Notes under the pieces: generated by a model
The model's database searches: none
What the model was told of the DNA's origin: nothing
The model's input: only the letters and a program-made list of their open reading frames with translations
In this document: positions 1-8,040 of the stretch, in pieces
Numbering within the stretch: position 1 is the first letter of the stretch
How the letters are laid out: each line of letters starts with the position of its first letter
From: Sphingobacterium alkalisoli
Lineage (GTDB): Bacteria > Bacteroidota > Bacteroidia > Sphingobacteriales > Sphingobacteriaceae
NCBI RefSeq assembly: GCF_005049105.1
Contig: NZ_SUKA01000009.1
Span: forward strand, 124,001-188,000
DNA length: 64,000 nucleotides
Reading direction: 5' to 3'
Made by a program: the position numbers and the translations under genes

Positions 1-1708
1 CTCCGCCATGAAAAGTATTCCTTGCTCGGTCGGCTCCCCAAAATCTCCACGCCAGTGCCCTGGTTCTTGGCTCGGGATGTACAGTCTCAGCATAAGTTAG
101 CGAGGGAGCTGCATATACCTGAATATACCGTCCTAAATTGACAGCCGGTACAATCCGAAATGAGCTTCGATTAGCTTCATTATATTTAAGATCCTTGTCA
201 AAATGGGTTCTATGAACCAATTCCGTAGATAATGCAAATCGCTTTCCTCTTACAAGATGCGCACCGACCCCAGCTTCAATACCATATTTAACGTTTTCGT
301 CATTTAGATAAATTCCGGCTGCTAAGACACTGTACATCACCCGTCCACCACTTCTCAAGCTCGCCGCAATGAAGCTGCTCTCATCAATTCCTAACGACAG
401 CTGACGAGAACCTTTTCTTATCCAGTTAAAGACGCCGATAGGGTAATCGCTGCTATCAGCAATATTAATAACTGAAAGCTGCACACCACGCACTTTTTTT
501 GCGATATTAATCCCACCTGCAAGTTGGCTCCCGACTTCGCCTCGGCTGATATTCATCCCTCCAGCCAGCTGAGCCCCATGGGTCGCACTATTAGCCATAT
601 TGATCCCACCCGCTACTTGCAATCCCCAAACAACCGTGTCTATGCTATTCCAAGCGCCAGCTACCTGTACACCCGATAGTTTATTCAACCCGACATTACC
701 AACCCCCGCCGCCTGAAATCCTTTTACATCGCCACCTACCACATTGGATACACCAGCAAATTGAACACCATGCATGCTAAATTGGTTGACATTAAAAATT
801 CCTCCCAATTCAGTTCCGGCCACTCCCGCTGTATATCCTCCGATGATATTCAACGAGAATTTGTTGACGACTTGTGAATTAAAAAAAGCATGTGTACTCA
901 ATCCCGGTGTCATCGAGATTTGAAAGGGGCTGTAAACAAAGAATCCCCCTAAGTTAATATTTTGAATTCGCTGGCCGGAACTTGTAAAAAACCTACCAAA
1001 TACGGAGTTTGAAATCATTTTACTGGAATCAGAAGTATGGTAATAACCTGTTTTATGCTCTTTACCGGTATGCGAGATCTCTAACGGAAGCAATAGCATT
1101 AGCATAGTATCCCGATAATATTCTTTACTCAACGCGATGACAACCGTATTATTCGGATTCTTGATATCCAGCTCAAAATATCCCTTTTTACTGGTAAGCG
1201 CGGAAGCCTGAAACGTCGTTCGGTCATACACCGTCACCAAGCTAACCGGCTTATTTGTGCGGATATCTTTGACATAACCCGAAATCACCGCTCGGTTGTT
1301 TTTTGTCGTATCCATATCGATGGCACTTACATCCATCCGCTGTGGAGCATACGTAATAATAATATGGGAGTTGGTTTCTTTAAAACTGTATTTCTCTCCA
1401 AGTAATCTTTCCAGATAATGTGTTAACAGTCCTTGATAAGAATCAATATTGACCTCCTTATCAAGATCCAGTAAATTACTGTTGTAAGAAAATAAGACCG
1501 CTTGCTTTTGTTTTAACACATCAAAAACTTCTCTTACGGTAGCTCCCTCGAATTTGGGCAATTGTATATTTCCTGAAAGCTTACTTTGGCCATACACGGC
1601 TGAACAGCTTAGGCATACCATGAGCGCACCTATTCCAAAAAGTTTTGCTTTACGGATAATGTATATGATAATTTTGAAATTTCTGATAAAACTGGAATAC
1701 CTAGGCAT
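1..1708 (-). CDS. STN / carboxypeptidase-like surface-repeat protein (3' end outside window)
   Basis: The frame is open from the ATG at 1706-1708 to the window edge, about 569 codons. The start lies 5 bp after the FecR stop, so the genes are probably co-transcribed. The N-terminus is a hydrophobic signal segment, followed by an STN-like domain (residues about 45-110; motifs FEGATVREVFDVL and LLTHYLERLLG) and a carboxypeptidase-regulatory-like beta domain (about 130-190). Next come glycine-rich repeats of the form GVQVAG-x-N and GGINIA, at roughly 540-800 bp. These resemble LA_2272-type surface repeats seen in outer-membrane proteins. The STN domain suggests that it signals to the adjacent FecR/sigma pair, although it lacks an obvious TonB-receptor plug. 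Near base 90 the barrel-like sequence appears to jump frame, which could be a real frameshift or an error. The family call is by inspection only. Confidence 0.75.
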   Translation of the reverse strand, partial: MPRYSSFIRNFKIIIYIIRKAKLFGIGALMVCLSCSAVYGQSKLSGNIQLPKFEGATVREVFDVLKQKQAVLFSYNSNLLDLDKEVNIDSYQGLLTHYLERLLGEKYSFKETNSHIIITYAPQRMDVSAIDMDTTKNNRAVISGYVKDIRTNKPVSLVTVYDRTTFQASALTSKKGYFELDIKNPNNTVVIALSKEYYRDTMLMLLLPLEISHTGKEHKTGYYHTSDSSKMISNSVFGRFFTSSGQRIQNINLGGFFVYSPFQISMTPGLSTHAFFNSQVVNKFSLNIIGGYTAGVAGTELGGIFNVNQFSMHGVQFAGVSNVVGGDVKGFQAAGVGNVGLNKLSGVQVAGAWNSIDTVVWGLQVAGGINMANSATHGAQLAGGMNISRGEVGSQLAGGINIAKKVRGVQLSVINIADSSDYPIGVFNWIRKGSRQLSLGIDESSFIAASLRSGGRVMYSVLAAGIYLNDENVKYGIEAGVGAHLVRGKRFALSTELVHRTHFDKDLKYNEANRSSFRIVPAVNLGRYIQVYAAPSLTYAETVHPEPRTRALAWRFWGADRARNTFHGG

Positions 1709-1713
1709 GATGC

Positions 1714-2679
1714 TTATTTAATATAGTACACATTATCTTTCTGATTCATTTTTAAGTCGAATGTCTTTAACACCACATCCAATATTTCAGTCAGCGTCTG
1801 CTGTTCAAAGGTAGCTGTATACTTTAGCTCCCTTGTCGTCTCGCTCACAATCACAAACTGCCTCCCATACGCCTTCCCCAGCACTTCATACACCCTTGTC
1901 AAGGGTGTATTTTCAAACATGAATTCCTGGTGGACATAATATCGATAGAGCTGATCCGGAACCGTATCTACACGAATCTTAAGCTTTGCGGTATCTGAAA
2001 CAACAACCATTTGCTTGGGCTTTAAGACCAGCTCTTGCCCCCCATGGTTCACCCTCACCGCGCCACTCGCTACAATTACCTCCGTATCGATTCCTTCGCG
2101 CCGTACATGAAAACTTGTTCCCAATACCGTGATTTTACTCTTACCACTTTCGATCACAAAAGGATGATTCTTATCTTTTTTTACATCAAAGAAGACCTCT
2201 CCTTTAAGCAATTGTACTTTCCGATTTTTTCCAAGCCACTCTTTTTGATATAGCATTTCCGCGTGGGAATTCAGATGTACGATACTTCCGTCGGGCAATC
2301 CCACATGCTTTATCTGCCACTGTGTTTTCAATTTCTTTTCCAACCTTAATGTAGATTGAAGGCCCCAAAAAGCGAATACGCCGACCAAAAACAGCGATGC
2401 GGCAATGCTTATCCATTTCAGGCTGTTTCTTTTAGGCACAGTATTAAAGGTCTGGAGCTTGTTACTCCCTTCGTCGCGCATCCGAACAAAATCCGACCAG
2501 GCATTATCGATGTCTATGTCTGGGATCTGTCTAGGATCTCCTCCGATAAGCCATACTCTTTTCATCTCTTCCAGTTCCTTTTTATTATTGCTATTTGCGG
2601 CAATCCACGCCTCAACCGAAAGACGCTCTTGTTGGTCCGTCTCTCCCACAATATATTTTACGATCAATTCCTTCTTCAT
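1714..2679 (-). CDS. FecR family anti-sigma factor
   Basis: A 321-residue inner-membrane anti-sigma factor expected to hold the ECF sigma factor encoded just upstream until an outer-membrane partner signals. A short cytoplasmic sigma-binding region (1-85) is followed by one transmembrane segment (about 90-108, ISIAASLFLVGVFAFWGL). The periplasmic FecR domain carries the typical LPDGSIVHLNS, GEVFFDVKKDKNHPF and VLGTSFHV motifs, and a C-terminal DUF4974-like secretin/TonB short domain ends in VLKTFDLKMNQKDNVYYI. The length is normal for the family. It sits 14 bp after the sigma gene and 5 bp before the STN surface protein, forming a three-gene signalling operon. Its partner is unusual in not being a recognisable SusC. 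Confidence 0.95.
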   Translation of the reverse strand: MKKELIVKYIVGETDQQERLSVEAWIAANSNNKKELEEMKRVWLIGGDPRQIPDIDIDNAWSDFVRMRDEGSNKLQTFNTVPKRNSLKWISIAASLFLVGVFAFWGLQSTLRLEKKLKTQWQIKHVGLPDGSIVHLNSHAEMLYQKEWLGKNRKVQLLKGEVFFDVKKDKNHPFVIESGKSKITVLGTSFHVRREGIDTEVIVASGAVRVNHGGQELVLKPKQMVVVSDTAKLKIRVDTVPDQLYRYYVHQEFMFENTPLTRVYEVLGKAYGRQFVIVSETTRELKYTATFEQQTLTEILDVVLKTFDLKMNQKDNVYYIK

Positions 2680-2693
2680 TAGAAATACAGGTT

Positions 2694-3233
2694 TTATAAG
2701 CCAGTCATCATGATTAATGTCAGTATATTTAAATAATCTGCAAGATGAAGCCTCAGGTGTTTCAACGCCTTGGTCATATGTCCCTCCACAGTTTTCAGCG
2801 ACAACGTTAACTCGTCGGCTATTTCCTGATACTTCAATTCCTGAAACCTACTCATCTCAAACACCACCCTACTCTTTTCAGGTAACTCGGATAAAGCAAC
2901 ATATAGCTGTTTTCTCAATTCGCTATCGCTTTGTTGTGCATAGGCTTCATTACCACTGCTGTGCTGCTGATACGCCTCGTACTTCATCTTGTGTTGTTTT
3001 CTTTTGATGAGATTTATGCTCTCATTATATACCGCCCGATACAGATAAGAACGTACAGACGTATGAATATCCTGCTGCCAATCTCTTTCCCACAGTTTTA
3101 AAAAAACCTGCTGAACGGTTTCCTCAGCCGTATCAGAATCTCCCAATATCTTGAAAGCGTACCGATGCAACTCCTTAAAATAAGTCCTGAAGACCTGTTC
3201 AAATTTTTTCTCTTTGTCTACTAGCACTGTCAT
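2694..3233 (-). CDS. ECF RNA polymerase sigma factor, FecI type
   Basis: A 179-residue ECF sigma factor with sigma region 2 (FRTYFKELHRYAFKILGD and the -10-binding helix around VRSYLYRAVYNESINLIKR) and region 4 (LPEKSRVVFEMSRFQ, YQEIADELTLSLKTVEGH). This is the pattern of the Bacteroidetes RpoE-like FecI group. It is the first gene of the operon with the FecR at 1714. The C-terminal extension beyond region 4 is short and hydrophobic (LADYLNILTLIMMTGL), as is common in this group. A TATTTTTG element about 97 bp upstream on the minus strand is a promoter candidate. Confidence 0.95.
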   Translation of the reverse strand: MTVLVDKEKKFEQVFRTYFKELHRYAFKILGDSDTAEETVQQVFLKLWERDWQQDIHTSVRSYLYRAVYNESINLIKRKQHKMKYEAYQQHSSGNEAYAQQSDSELRKQLYVALSELPEKSRVVFEMSRFQELKYQEIADELTLSLKTVEGHMTKALKHLRLHLADYLNILTLIMMTGL

Positions 3234-3329
3234 ATCATGCTTTTTTTCTGACTTGTTTCATTATAAGACAATCCAACTGGCTTTAACCCTTACCGATTTT
3301 TATTTTTTTTCCTTCCCCTTCCGGTGGAA

Positions 3330-3337
3330 CAAAAATA
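3330..3337 (-). promoter_or_regulatory. Promoter -7 candidate for the 2694 sigma gene
   Basis: The minus-strand sequence is TATTTTTG, an exact match to the Bacteroidota TAnnTTTG -7 element, about 97 bp before the sigma start codon. The same octamer occurs upstream of the genes at 48840 and 51684. No convincing -33 element is visible. Confidence 0.4.
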
Positions 3338-3445
3338 GAGATTACCCGTTATTTTTTTCCCAGTCGGGCTAAGGGTATATTCAGAATCAACTGTCTTAGT
3401 CACAATAGAAAATTAATAACATTATATCTTAAACAACTTATTCTG

Positions 3446-4015
3446 ATGAACAAAATGAAAAAACAAACGAAGTATGGATTTATAGCTCTCGCTTTATGCC
3501 TTGGTTTAACGGCTAACGGACAGGATTTGGATTACGGTGTTAAAGCCGGAGCGTTATACCATATGCCAAGTTATGGTAATAAATCCGTTAGCAATGATGA
3601 CGCGCAATTTGGTGTGCAGGCAGGGATTTTCGCCCGTACCTCTGACAAACTTTATGTGCAAGGAGAGATAACATTTTCCACCTTTAAATCGGCATACAAC
3701 TTTCAACAAAAGAAATATGACCCTACATTCTATCAATTAAATGTACCTGTACATGTGGGTTATAAAATAGTGGAAACTGACCAGCTGACTGTAAGAACCT
3801 CATTGGGTTCACAGTTAAACTATAATCTGAAAAAGAACAACGCGACCCCCAACAGCAATTTCAATACGCTGATCTGCGATGGCTTTGTTAATATCGGAAC
3901 GGATATCAACCGTTTTGCGGTAGATCTTAGGTACAATCATTCCATTAACAGGACCAGCAAGGATCTTGATAGCCGAAGCCGAATAATAGGTTTGTCGGTA
4001 GGGTACAATTTTTAA
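3446..4015 (+). CDS. Small outer-membrane beta-barrel protein
   Basis: A 189-residue secreted protein with a clear signal peptide (GFIALALCLGLTANG followed by Q). The mature part consists of alternating beta strands typical of the eight-stranded PorT/OmpW-like outer-membrane beta-barrel family, for example VKAGALYHM, FGVQAGIFARTS, LYVQGEITFS and LNVPVHVGYKI. It ends in a strand with terminal Phe (IIGLSVGYNF), the usual Bam recognition feature. Nothing points to a substrate. The gene is monocistronic: it is divergent from the sigma/FecR operon and is followed by a strong hairpin terminator. The ATG at 3446 is used; a second ATG three codons later is equally possible. Confidence 0.85.
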   Translation: MNKMKKQTKYGFIALALCLGLTANGQDLDYGVKAGALYHMPSYGNKSVSNDDAQFGVQAGIFARTSDKLYVQGEITFSTFKSAYNFQQKKYDPTFYQLNVPVHVGYKIVETDQLTVRTSLGSQLNYNLKKNNATPNSNFNTLICDGFVNIGTDINRFAVDLRYNHSINRTSKDLDSRSRIIGLSVGYNF

Positions 4016-4020
4016 ATTTA

Positions 4021-4044
4021 GTCCACTCCAAAGTGGACTTTTTT
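4021..4044 (+). terminator. Rho-independent terminator after the barrel gene
   Basis: A perfect 7-bp stem (GTCCACT / AGTGGAC) with a 4-nt loop, followed directly by six T residues. It begins 6 bp after the stop at 4015. It also lies at the 3' end of the convergent TPR-HTH gene but lacks a T-tract on that strand. Confidence 0.85.
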
Positions 4045-4049
4045 ACATA

Positions 4050-5657
4050 CTATGAAGACGTAATTAATTTTTCCAATTGTTCAAATTTCTCATTACTCAT
4101 TTTTTTTCGCAGGCGTTGTCTGGTTTTCTTTACCGCACTCTCTGTCACACCCAAGACTTCACCAATTTGCCGTTTATTAAGTCCCAACTTGAATAATGCA
4201 ATATATCGTAAATGCGTTTCATTCACTTCCTCAAAATCCGTAGTTAGCCGCGCGCAAAACTCGGCGTATTCCTCTTCGAAAATTTCCTTAAACTCCTTCC
4301 ACTTATCATCCGTCATGAGGTGGGAATCTAACATTTCAGACAGACGATCAGCAGTCCCTTTCCCGATATCAACGGCTGGTGCATGTATTTGAGGTAGATC
4401 CTCTTTTCGATTATTTTGGTTACGCACTACCAAACTAATTGCTACTGTAGAACCGATCAGTACAATTACGATACTCCAAGTAAGTCCGGAGTAGAACATT
4501 TTCCGTGACTCTGGTCCTTCCTGTTCTTCCATTTTTATCCTATCCTGTTCAAAAAGCATTTGTTTCTCGATCAAGTTACGAGATGACGAAATTACATTGT
4601 TACCATCCCAGTCATTCGCTTTACGTTCTAGTGTATCAAGCAAACGTCTAAATTTCATTTCGGAGATGATATCATGATTTTTTAAAGAAATATCCAGTTT
4701 AATTTTCACATAGCGTTGTGCAAAAGTTACCAGTTGGTCATTACGATCCAGTATATTGGCTATTTCATCCAAGATTAGTTCCGCACGATTGAGGCTATCT
4801 TTTTTTACATATAGTTCTGCCAGTGCCAGTGAGGCAAAGAGTGTATTCTGCTGATTATCGTGTTTTTTAGAAATCGTAATATCCTCTTTCAAATACCTTA
4901 TCGCCTCTACCGCATTGCCGTTGGCAGCCGAGATTCGCGACAAATTACCAAGTACCTTTGCGTAGCGCACAGCGTCATTGCCCATACGTGCCATTTCCCT
5001 AGCTTCTATGAAGTACTTTTTTGCCGCTATGGTATCTTGTCGCTCTAACATCAAAACACCTATATTATCTAAGATCTCTGCCTTTTCATAGCGATCATTG
5101 CCCACATACGATAAGGCCTTAAACAGGTAATCAAGGCTTTCTTTGTGTTGACCTATTGTCCCCGAGATATAACCCATTCTCTTAAACGTCCCCACCTTAT
5201 CTATAACGCGTTCTTCCGGTACCTTCAGCAGAAAGCGTTTACTTTCCACAAAGTAGGGTAGCGCTTCCGCTATCGTTCTAGAGCGATAATAAGAATAAGC
5301 AACGTGCTGAGTCACCCACAATAACATTTCGGTCCTATTGCTCCGTTTCGCCCATTCAATCGCCTTATTAAAAGCCCTCCGACTTGTCGGGTTGTCTCTT
5401 TTTTGAAGTCGAGTCTGCCCTTCTCCCAACAAGACATAATACACAGCCCGCAGATCGTTGCTATCGTCTCGTTTTGCTTTTTCCCACAGCCTACTTAGTC
5501 CCGCCAAGAGAGCTAGTGAGTCTTTCCCGACATATTGCCGAAATTGCGTATACTGATCCAATACAGGATCAATATGGTTGTTCTCGCCAAAACAGGGCAA
5601 TTGCAATGTAAAAAATAGGACGAGGGTAATAAAAAAACATCGACTACCAACCAACAT
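4050..5657 (-). CDS. TPR-repeat membrane protein with C-terminal HTH
   Basis: A 535-residue protein with an N-terminal signal/anchor and a long helical TPR array (about 60-340; the spacing is visible in motifs such as LDYLFKALSYVGN and AEILDNIGVLMLERQDTIAAKKYF). A single transmembrane helix (about 395-420, TWSIVIVLIGSTVAISLVV) precedes a cytoplasmic C-terminal helix-turn-helix (LFKLGLNKRQIGEVLGVTESAVKKTRQRLRKKM) of LuxR/sigma-region-4 type. This layout is common in Bacteroidota and implies a periplasmic sensor that acts directly on DNA. The start overlaps the end of the DinB gene by 14 bp, so the two are translationally coupled. The ligand is unknown. Confidence 0.85.
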   Translation of the reverse strand: MLVGSRCFFITLVLFFTLQLPCFGENNHIDPVLDQYTQFRQYVGKDSLALLAGLSRLWEKAKRDDSNDLRAVYYVLLGEGQTRLQKRDNPTSRRAFNKAIEWAKRSNRTEMLLWVTQHVAYSYYRSRTIAEALPYFVESKRFLLKVPEERVIDKVGTFKRMGYISGTIGQHKESLDYLFKALSYVGNDRYEKAEILDNIGVLMLERQDTIAAKKYFIEAREMARMGNDAVRYAKVLGNLSRISAANGNAVEAIRYLKEDITISKKHDNQQNTLFASLALAELYVKKDSLNRAELILDEIANILDRNDQLVTFAQRYVKIKLDISLKNHDIISEMKFRRLLDTLERKANDWDGNNVISSSRNLIEKQMLFEQDRIKMEEQEGPESRKMFYSGLTWSIVIVLIGSTVAISLVVRNQNNRKEDLPQIHAPAVDIGKGTADRLSEMLDSHLMTDDKWKEFKEIFEEEYAEFCARLTTDFEEVNETHLRYIALFKLGLNKRQIGEVLGVTESAVKKTRQRLRKKMSNEKFEQLEKLITSS

Positions 5658-6183
5658 ACGCAGGAGGCTTAATTCCCTTTAACCGCAGGTAGACGATGAT
5701 CTGTCCGACATGATGGGTTTGGTGATCGTGTAAAAGAATAAGTATTTGTCGCTTGGTTTTAGGTCCTGCGAAAAAGGATACCGTTTCCTCCAACTGTGTA
5801 GGCGAAAGGCTTTGGTGCGCAAGCAGACCCATGTCATATGCTTCCTTGAGTTGTTGAATCACTACTGGCTTCGCTATGCGGGTCAAATCATTATTTTTCT
5901 GCTTTGCCTTTTCGTTGGACAAAAGATACGACGACGAGAGCCATTGGATATTTTGTGCAATGTGCAGCAACTGTTCTTTAAAGCTCATCACCTCATCGGT
6001 GGGTTTAAAGTCATAAAAATCTTCCGGCATCAATTCCGCCATTTTTAAGGTGTATGTCATCGCATTTTTCCATTTGATCTCCAACTGGCTGGTCAAACTA
6101 TCCTTTTGTTGAGCATAGCATACGGGCTTAAAGAAAAAAAAGAGGGCCGTAATGAGGCATACCGATATTTTTAATGAAGACAT
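5644..6183 (-). CDS. Exported DinB-family protein
   Basis: A 179-residue DinB/YfiT-like four-helix bundle preceded by a signal peptide (ICLITALFFFFKPVCYAQQ cleavage region). Conserved metal-binding histidines are visible in the helix containing LLHIAQNIQWL and in the C-terminal motif LLHDHQTHHVGQIIVYLRL, which is typical of DinB proteins that bind a divalent metal. The family includes thiol transferases and many proteins of unknown role. Secreted versions are common in Bacteroidota and their substrates are not known. The gene is upstream of, and overlaps, the TPR-HTH regulator. Confidence 0.85.
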   Translation of the reverse strand: MSSLKISVCLITALFFFFKPVCYAQQKDSLTSQLEIKWKNAMTYTLKMAELMPEDFYDFKPTDEVMSFKEQLLHIAQNIQWLSSSYLLSNEKAKQKNNDLTRIAKPVVIQQLKEAYDMGLLAHQSLSPTQLEETVSFFAGPKTKRQILILLHDHQTHHVGQIIVYLRLKGIKPPAYVGW

Positions 6184-6399
6184 TTTTTTTATATTTAAAT
6201 CTGATTGGATAACCCAATTTATTATTCCTCACGCCTAGAGTCGTATCTGCTATCGCCTCGAACGCATTTCTCCTTAATTCCATACATATAAAAACATTTG
6301 GTTATAAATATATAAGATATCATTTAGTTACACAAAAAACATTTTTTTTGCAAAAAGTATCCAGAAGTCCCTTTTCTGTTCATAATCATTTATAGTTAA

Positions 6400-6421
6400 A
6401 GCCCCGGATACGACCGGGGCT
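6400..6421. terminator. Hairpin terminator downstream of the DoxD-DoxA gene
   Basis: An 8-bp GC-rich stem (AGCCCCGG / CCGGGGCT) around a 6-nt loop, 13 bp beyond the stop of the minus-strand gene at 6434. A T-run is present on both strands, stronger on plus. It most likely ends the DoxD-DoxA transcript. Confidence 0.7.
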
Positions 6422-6433
6422 TTTCTCTCAATT

Positions 6434-7441
6434 TTATATTTCAGCCCACCATTCTATTCCGCTAATGTCAATTAGTTTCAAAGAATAATTTTCCTTTATC
6501 ACGATTCCATCTAGATCTATGGTAATATCAGCTTTCGCACCAAGAGGCAAAAGCAAACTATGTTTTCCGGATTTAATTTTAGCGACATAATGATTTTTTA
6601 TGTTATCCTTTGGAAACCGTGCCAATTCATTTTGATTGATAGATTTCACGACCTTATTATCTTCATCTAAAATTTGTATTCCGATTAAAAAAGAACCGTA
6701 AACATCCGCTCCTTCTACTCTGAATAGTTGAAAGCCAAGTTGAGAATCGGTATAATGAACGTTTGAAATTTCGATTTTTGGTTTAACCGATTTATTATGA
6801 AGTTTGCCAAATACACCTCCGTGAAAATACTGATTGGTTAACAGCGTGAGTCCAATGATGAATATTGATCCGGTTAAGACCTTCGGATGTAAGTTTTTCA
6901 CAGGAAGAATTCCCGAAGCTAAAAATCCAAACCGTTTCTTGTTGGTAAAATGAGGCTTTTTATTCATCAGGTAGCCGTCGAGCGAATAAGCCCCACTTCC
7001 GGTAAGAAATAGCGTAAAACCACTTGAAACACCAAGTACACCGATTTGCCATTCGTCCAGACAAGTTGTACCAAGCCATCCAGAACCCAAAAGTATCCCC
7101 AAAGCGAGTAGAAACACACCTACACTCATTAGTCTTGTAAATAATCCAAGAATAATAAATAGCCCTACAACAGCTTCAACTATTGTGAAGGTCACCATTG
7201 CTATTTGAAGTGCATCAGGATTGGAAACCAAATATTCAATAATGGGCTTGATGCCTAAAGCATTGGGTAAAAAGTGATTGAATTTTTCACCTAAGTACCC
7301 CGCTTCTTCGGGAATAAGCTTATTCTCTAAAATTAAGCGTCTCCAAAATGCGGAGAAGTATGTCCAGCCGATTACCCAACGTAGGGATAAGGTGAAAAGT
7401 CCAGCCATATTAGCTGAATTTTCAATATGTGTATGTTTCAT
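6434..7441 (-). CDS. DoxD-DoxA fusion, thiosulfate:quinone oxidoreductase-like
   Basis: A 335-residue membrane protein. Residues about 1-160 form a DoxX/DoxD four-helix domain with the typical LSLRWVIGWTYFSAFWRR start, VTFTIVEAVVGLFIILGLFTRL and a conserved glycine-rich loop (GSGWLGTTCLDEWQIG). A linker and a transmembrane helix (VLTGSIFIIGLTLLTNQYF) precede a C-terminal periplasmic beta domain of DoxA type (VHYTDSQLGFQLFRVEGADVYG). In Acidianus, DoxD and DoxA are two subunits that oxidise thiosulfate with quinone; fused forms occur in Bacteroidota. Function here is inferred. The sulfur theme recurs at 49.5-56 kb. Confidence 0.85.
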   Translation of the reverse strand: MKHTHIENSANMAGLFTLSLRWVIGWTYFSAFWRRLILENKLIPEEAGYLGEKFNHFLPNALGIKPIIEYLVSNPDALQIAMVTFTIVEAVVGLFIILGLFTRLMSVGVFLLALGILLGSGWLGTTCLDEWQIGVLGVSSGFTLFLTGSGAYSLDGYLMNKKPHFTNKKRFGFLASGILPVKNLHPKVLTGSIFIIGLTLLTNQYFHGGVFGKLHNKSVKPKIEISNVHYTDSQLGFQLFRVEGADVYGSFLIGIQILDEDNKVVKSINQNELARFPKDNIKNHYVAKIKSGKHSLLLPLGAKADITIDLDGIVIKENYSLKLIDISGIEWWAEI

Positions 7442-7497
7442 TGAATTAATATTTTATTAAGCGTTAAAAAAAAGATATAGAGTTTGTAAGCAATAAA

Positions 7498-7875
7498 CTA
7501 TCCTATATCAATCTTCATTCGCTTGTATAAAATATACTTGGGGGGACTGTTCCTCGAGAAAGTTTTTGCGTATTTACGGTTGCCTTTGGCAGCAGAACAC
7601 ACCACAAAAACATCCTGTCTGCAAAAATCGATGGGTTCAATCTGCTTATTGAATTTTGATTTTATTACAACGGAAACATATTGACTATCGTGAGAAGAGT
7701 ACTGACAAAGGTTTGTCTGTGTAATTGCCTTTGATTTGTTGAGTGGTTTGGAATAATCAATATCTACCGAATCAAACATTACTTCCTTTACCGTACAAGG
7801 AAGCAACGAAAATAAAATAAACCATATCAACAAGATACTGTACGATTTTCCGATATGTGTTTCTATCTGCGGCAT
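7498..7875 (-). CDS. Small secreted protein of unknown function
   Basis: A 125-residue product that I do not recognise. It has one N-terminal hydrophobic segment (SYSILLIWFILFSLLPCTV) that could be a signal peptide or anchor, then a short basic soluble part with four scattered cysteines. It lies 56 bp upstream of the DoxD-DoxA gene on the same strand, so it may be part of the same transcript. A perfect TAnnTTTG element ends 6 bp before the ATG, which would put the transcription start at or next to the start codon (leaderless). The region is AT-richer than the TlpA/Sus loci on its right. Confidence 0.6.
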   Translation of the reverse strand: MPQIETHIGKSYSILLIWFILFSLLPCTVKEVMFDSVDIDYSKPLNKSKAITQTNLCQYSSHDSQYVSVVIKSKFNKQIEPIDFCRQDVFVVCSAAKGNRKYAKTFSRNSPPKYILYKRMKIDIG

Positions 7876-7880
7876 TATTA

Positions 7881-7888
7881 CAAAAGTA
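7881..7888 (-). promoter_or_regulatory. Promoter -7 candidate for the 7498 gene
   Basis: The minus-strand sequence is TACTTTTG, an exact Bacteroidota TAnnTTTG match, only 6 bp before the ATG. If it is used, the mRNA is leaderless or nearly so. Confidence 0.45.
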
Positions 7889-8040
7889 CACTATTTTACT
7901 TTGTAACCTTCTCAAAAAGTAGCTTAGATTATTAAGTCCGATATATCTTTTGATTAGCTCTTGCCAACAAGCATTAAAAATAAAACCTAAACTAATGAAT
8001 TTTAACTATTCTGTTCTTACTATGTAAATTAATAGATCAA

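Noticed and set aside
540..800. Nucleotide-level tandem repeat
   Set aside because: The repetition is at protein level (GVQxAG-type motifs) and reflects the LA_2272-like repeats; the DNA units are diverged.
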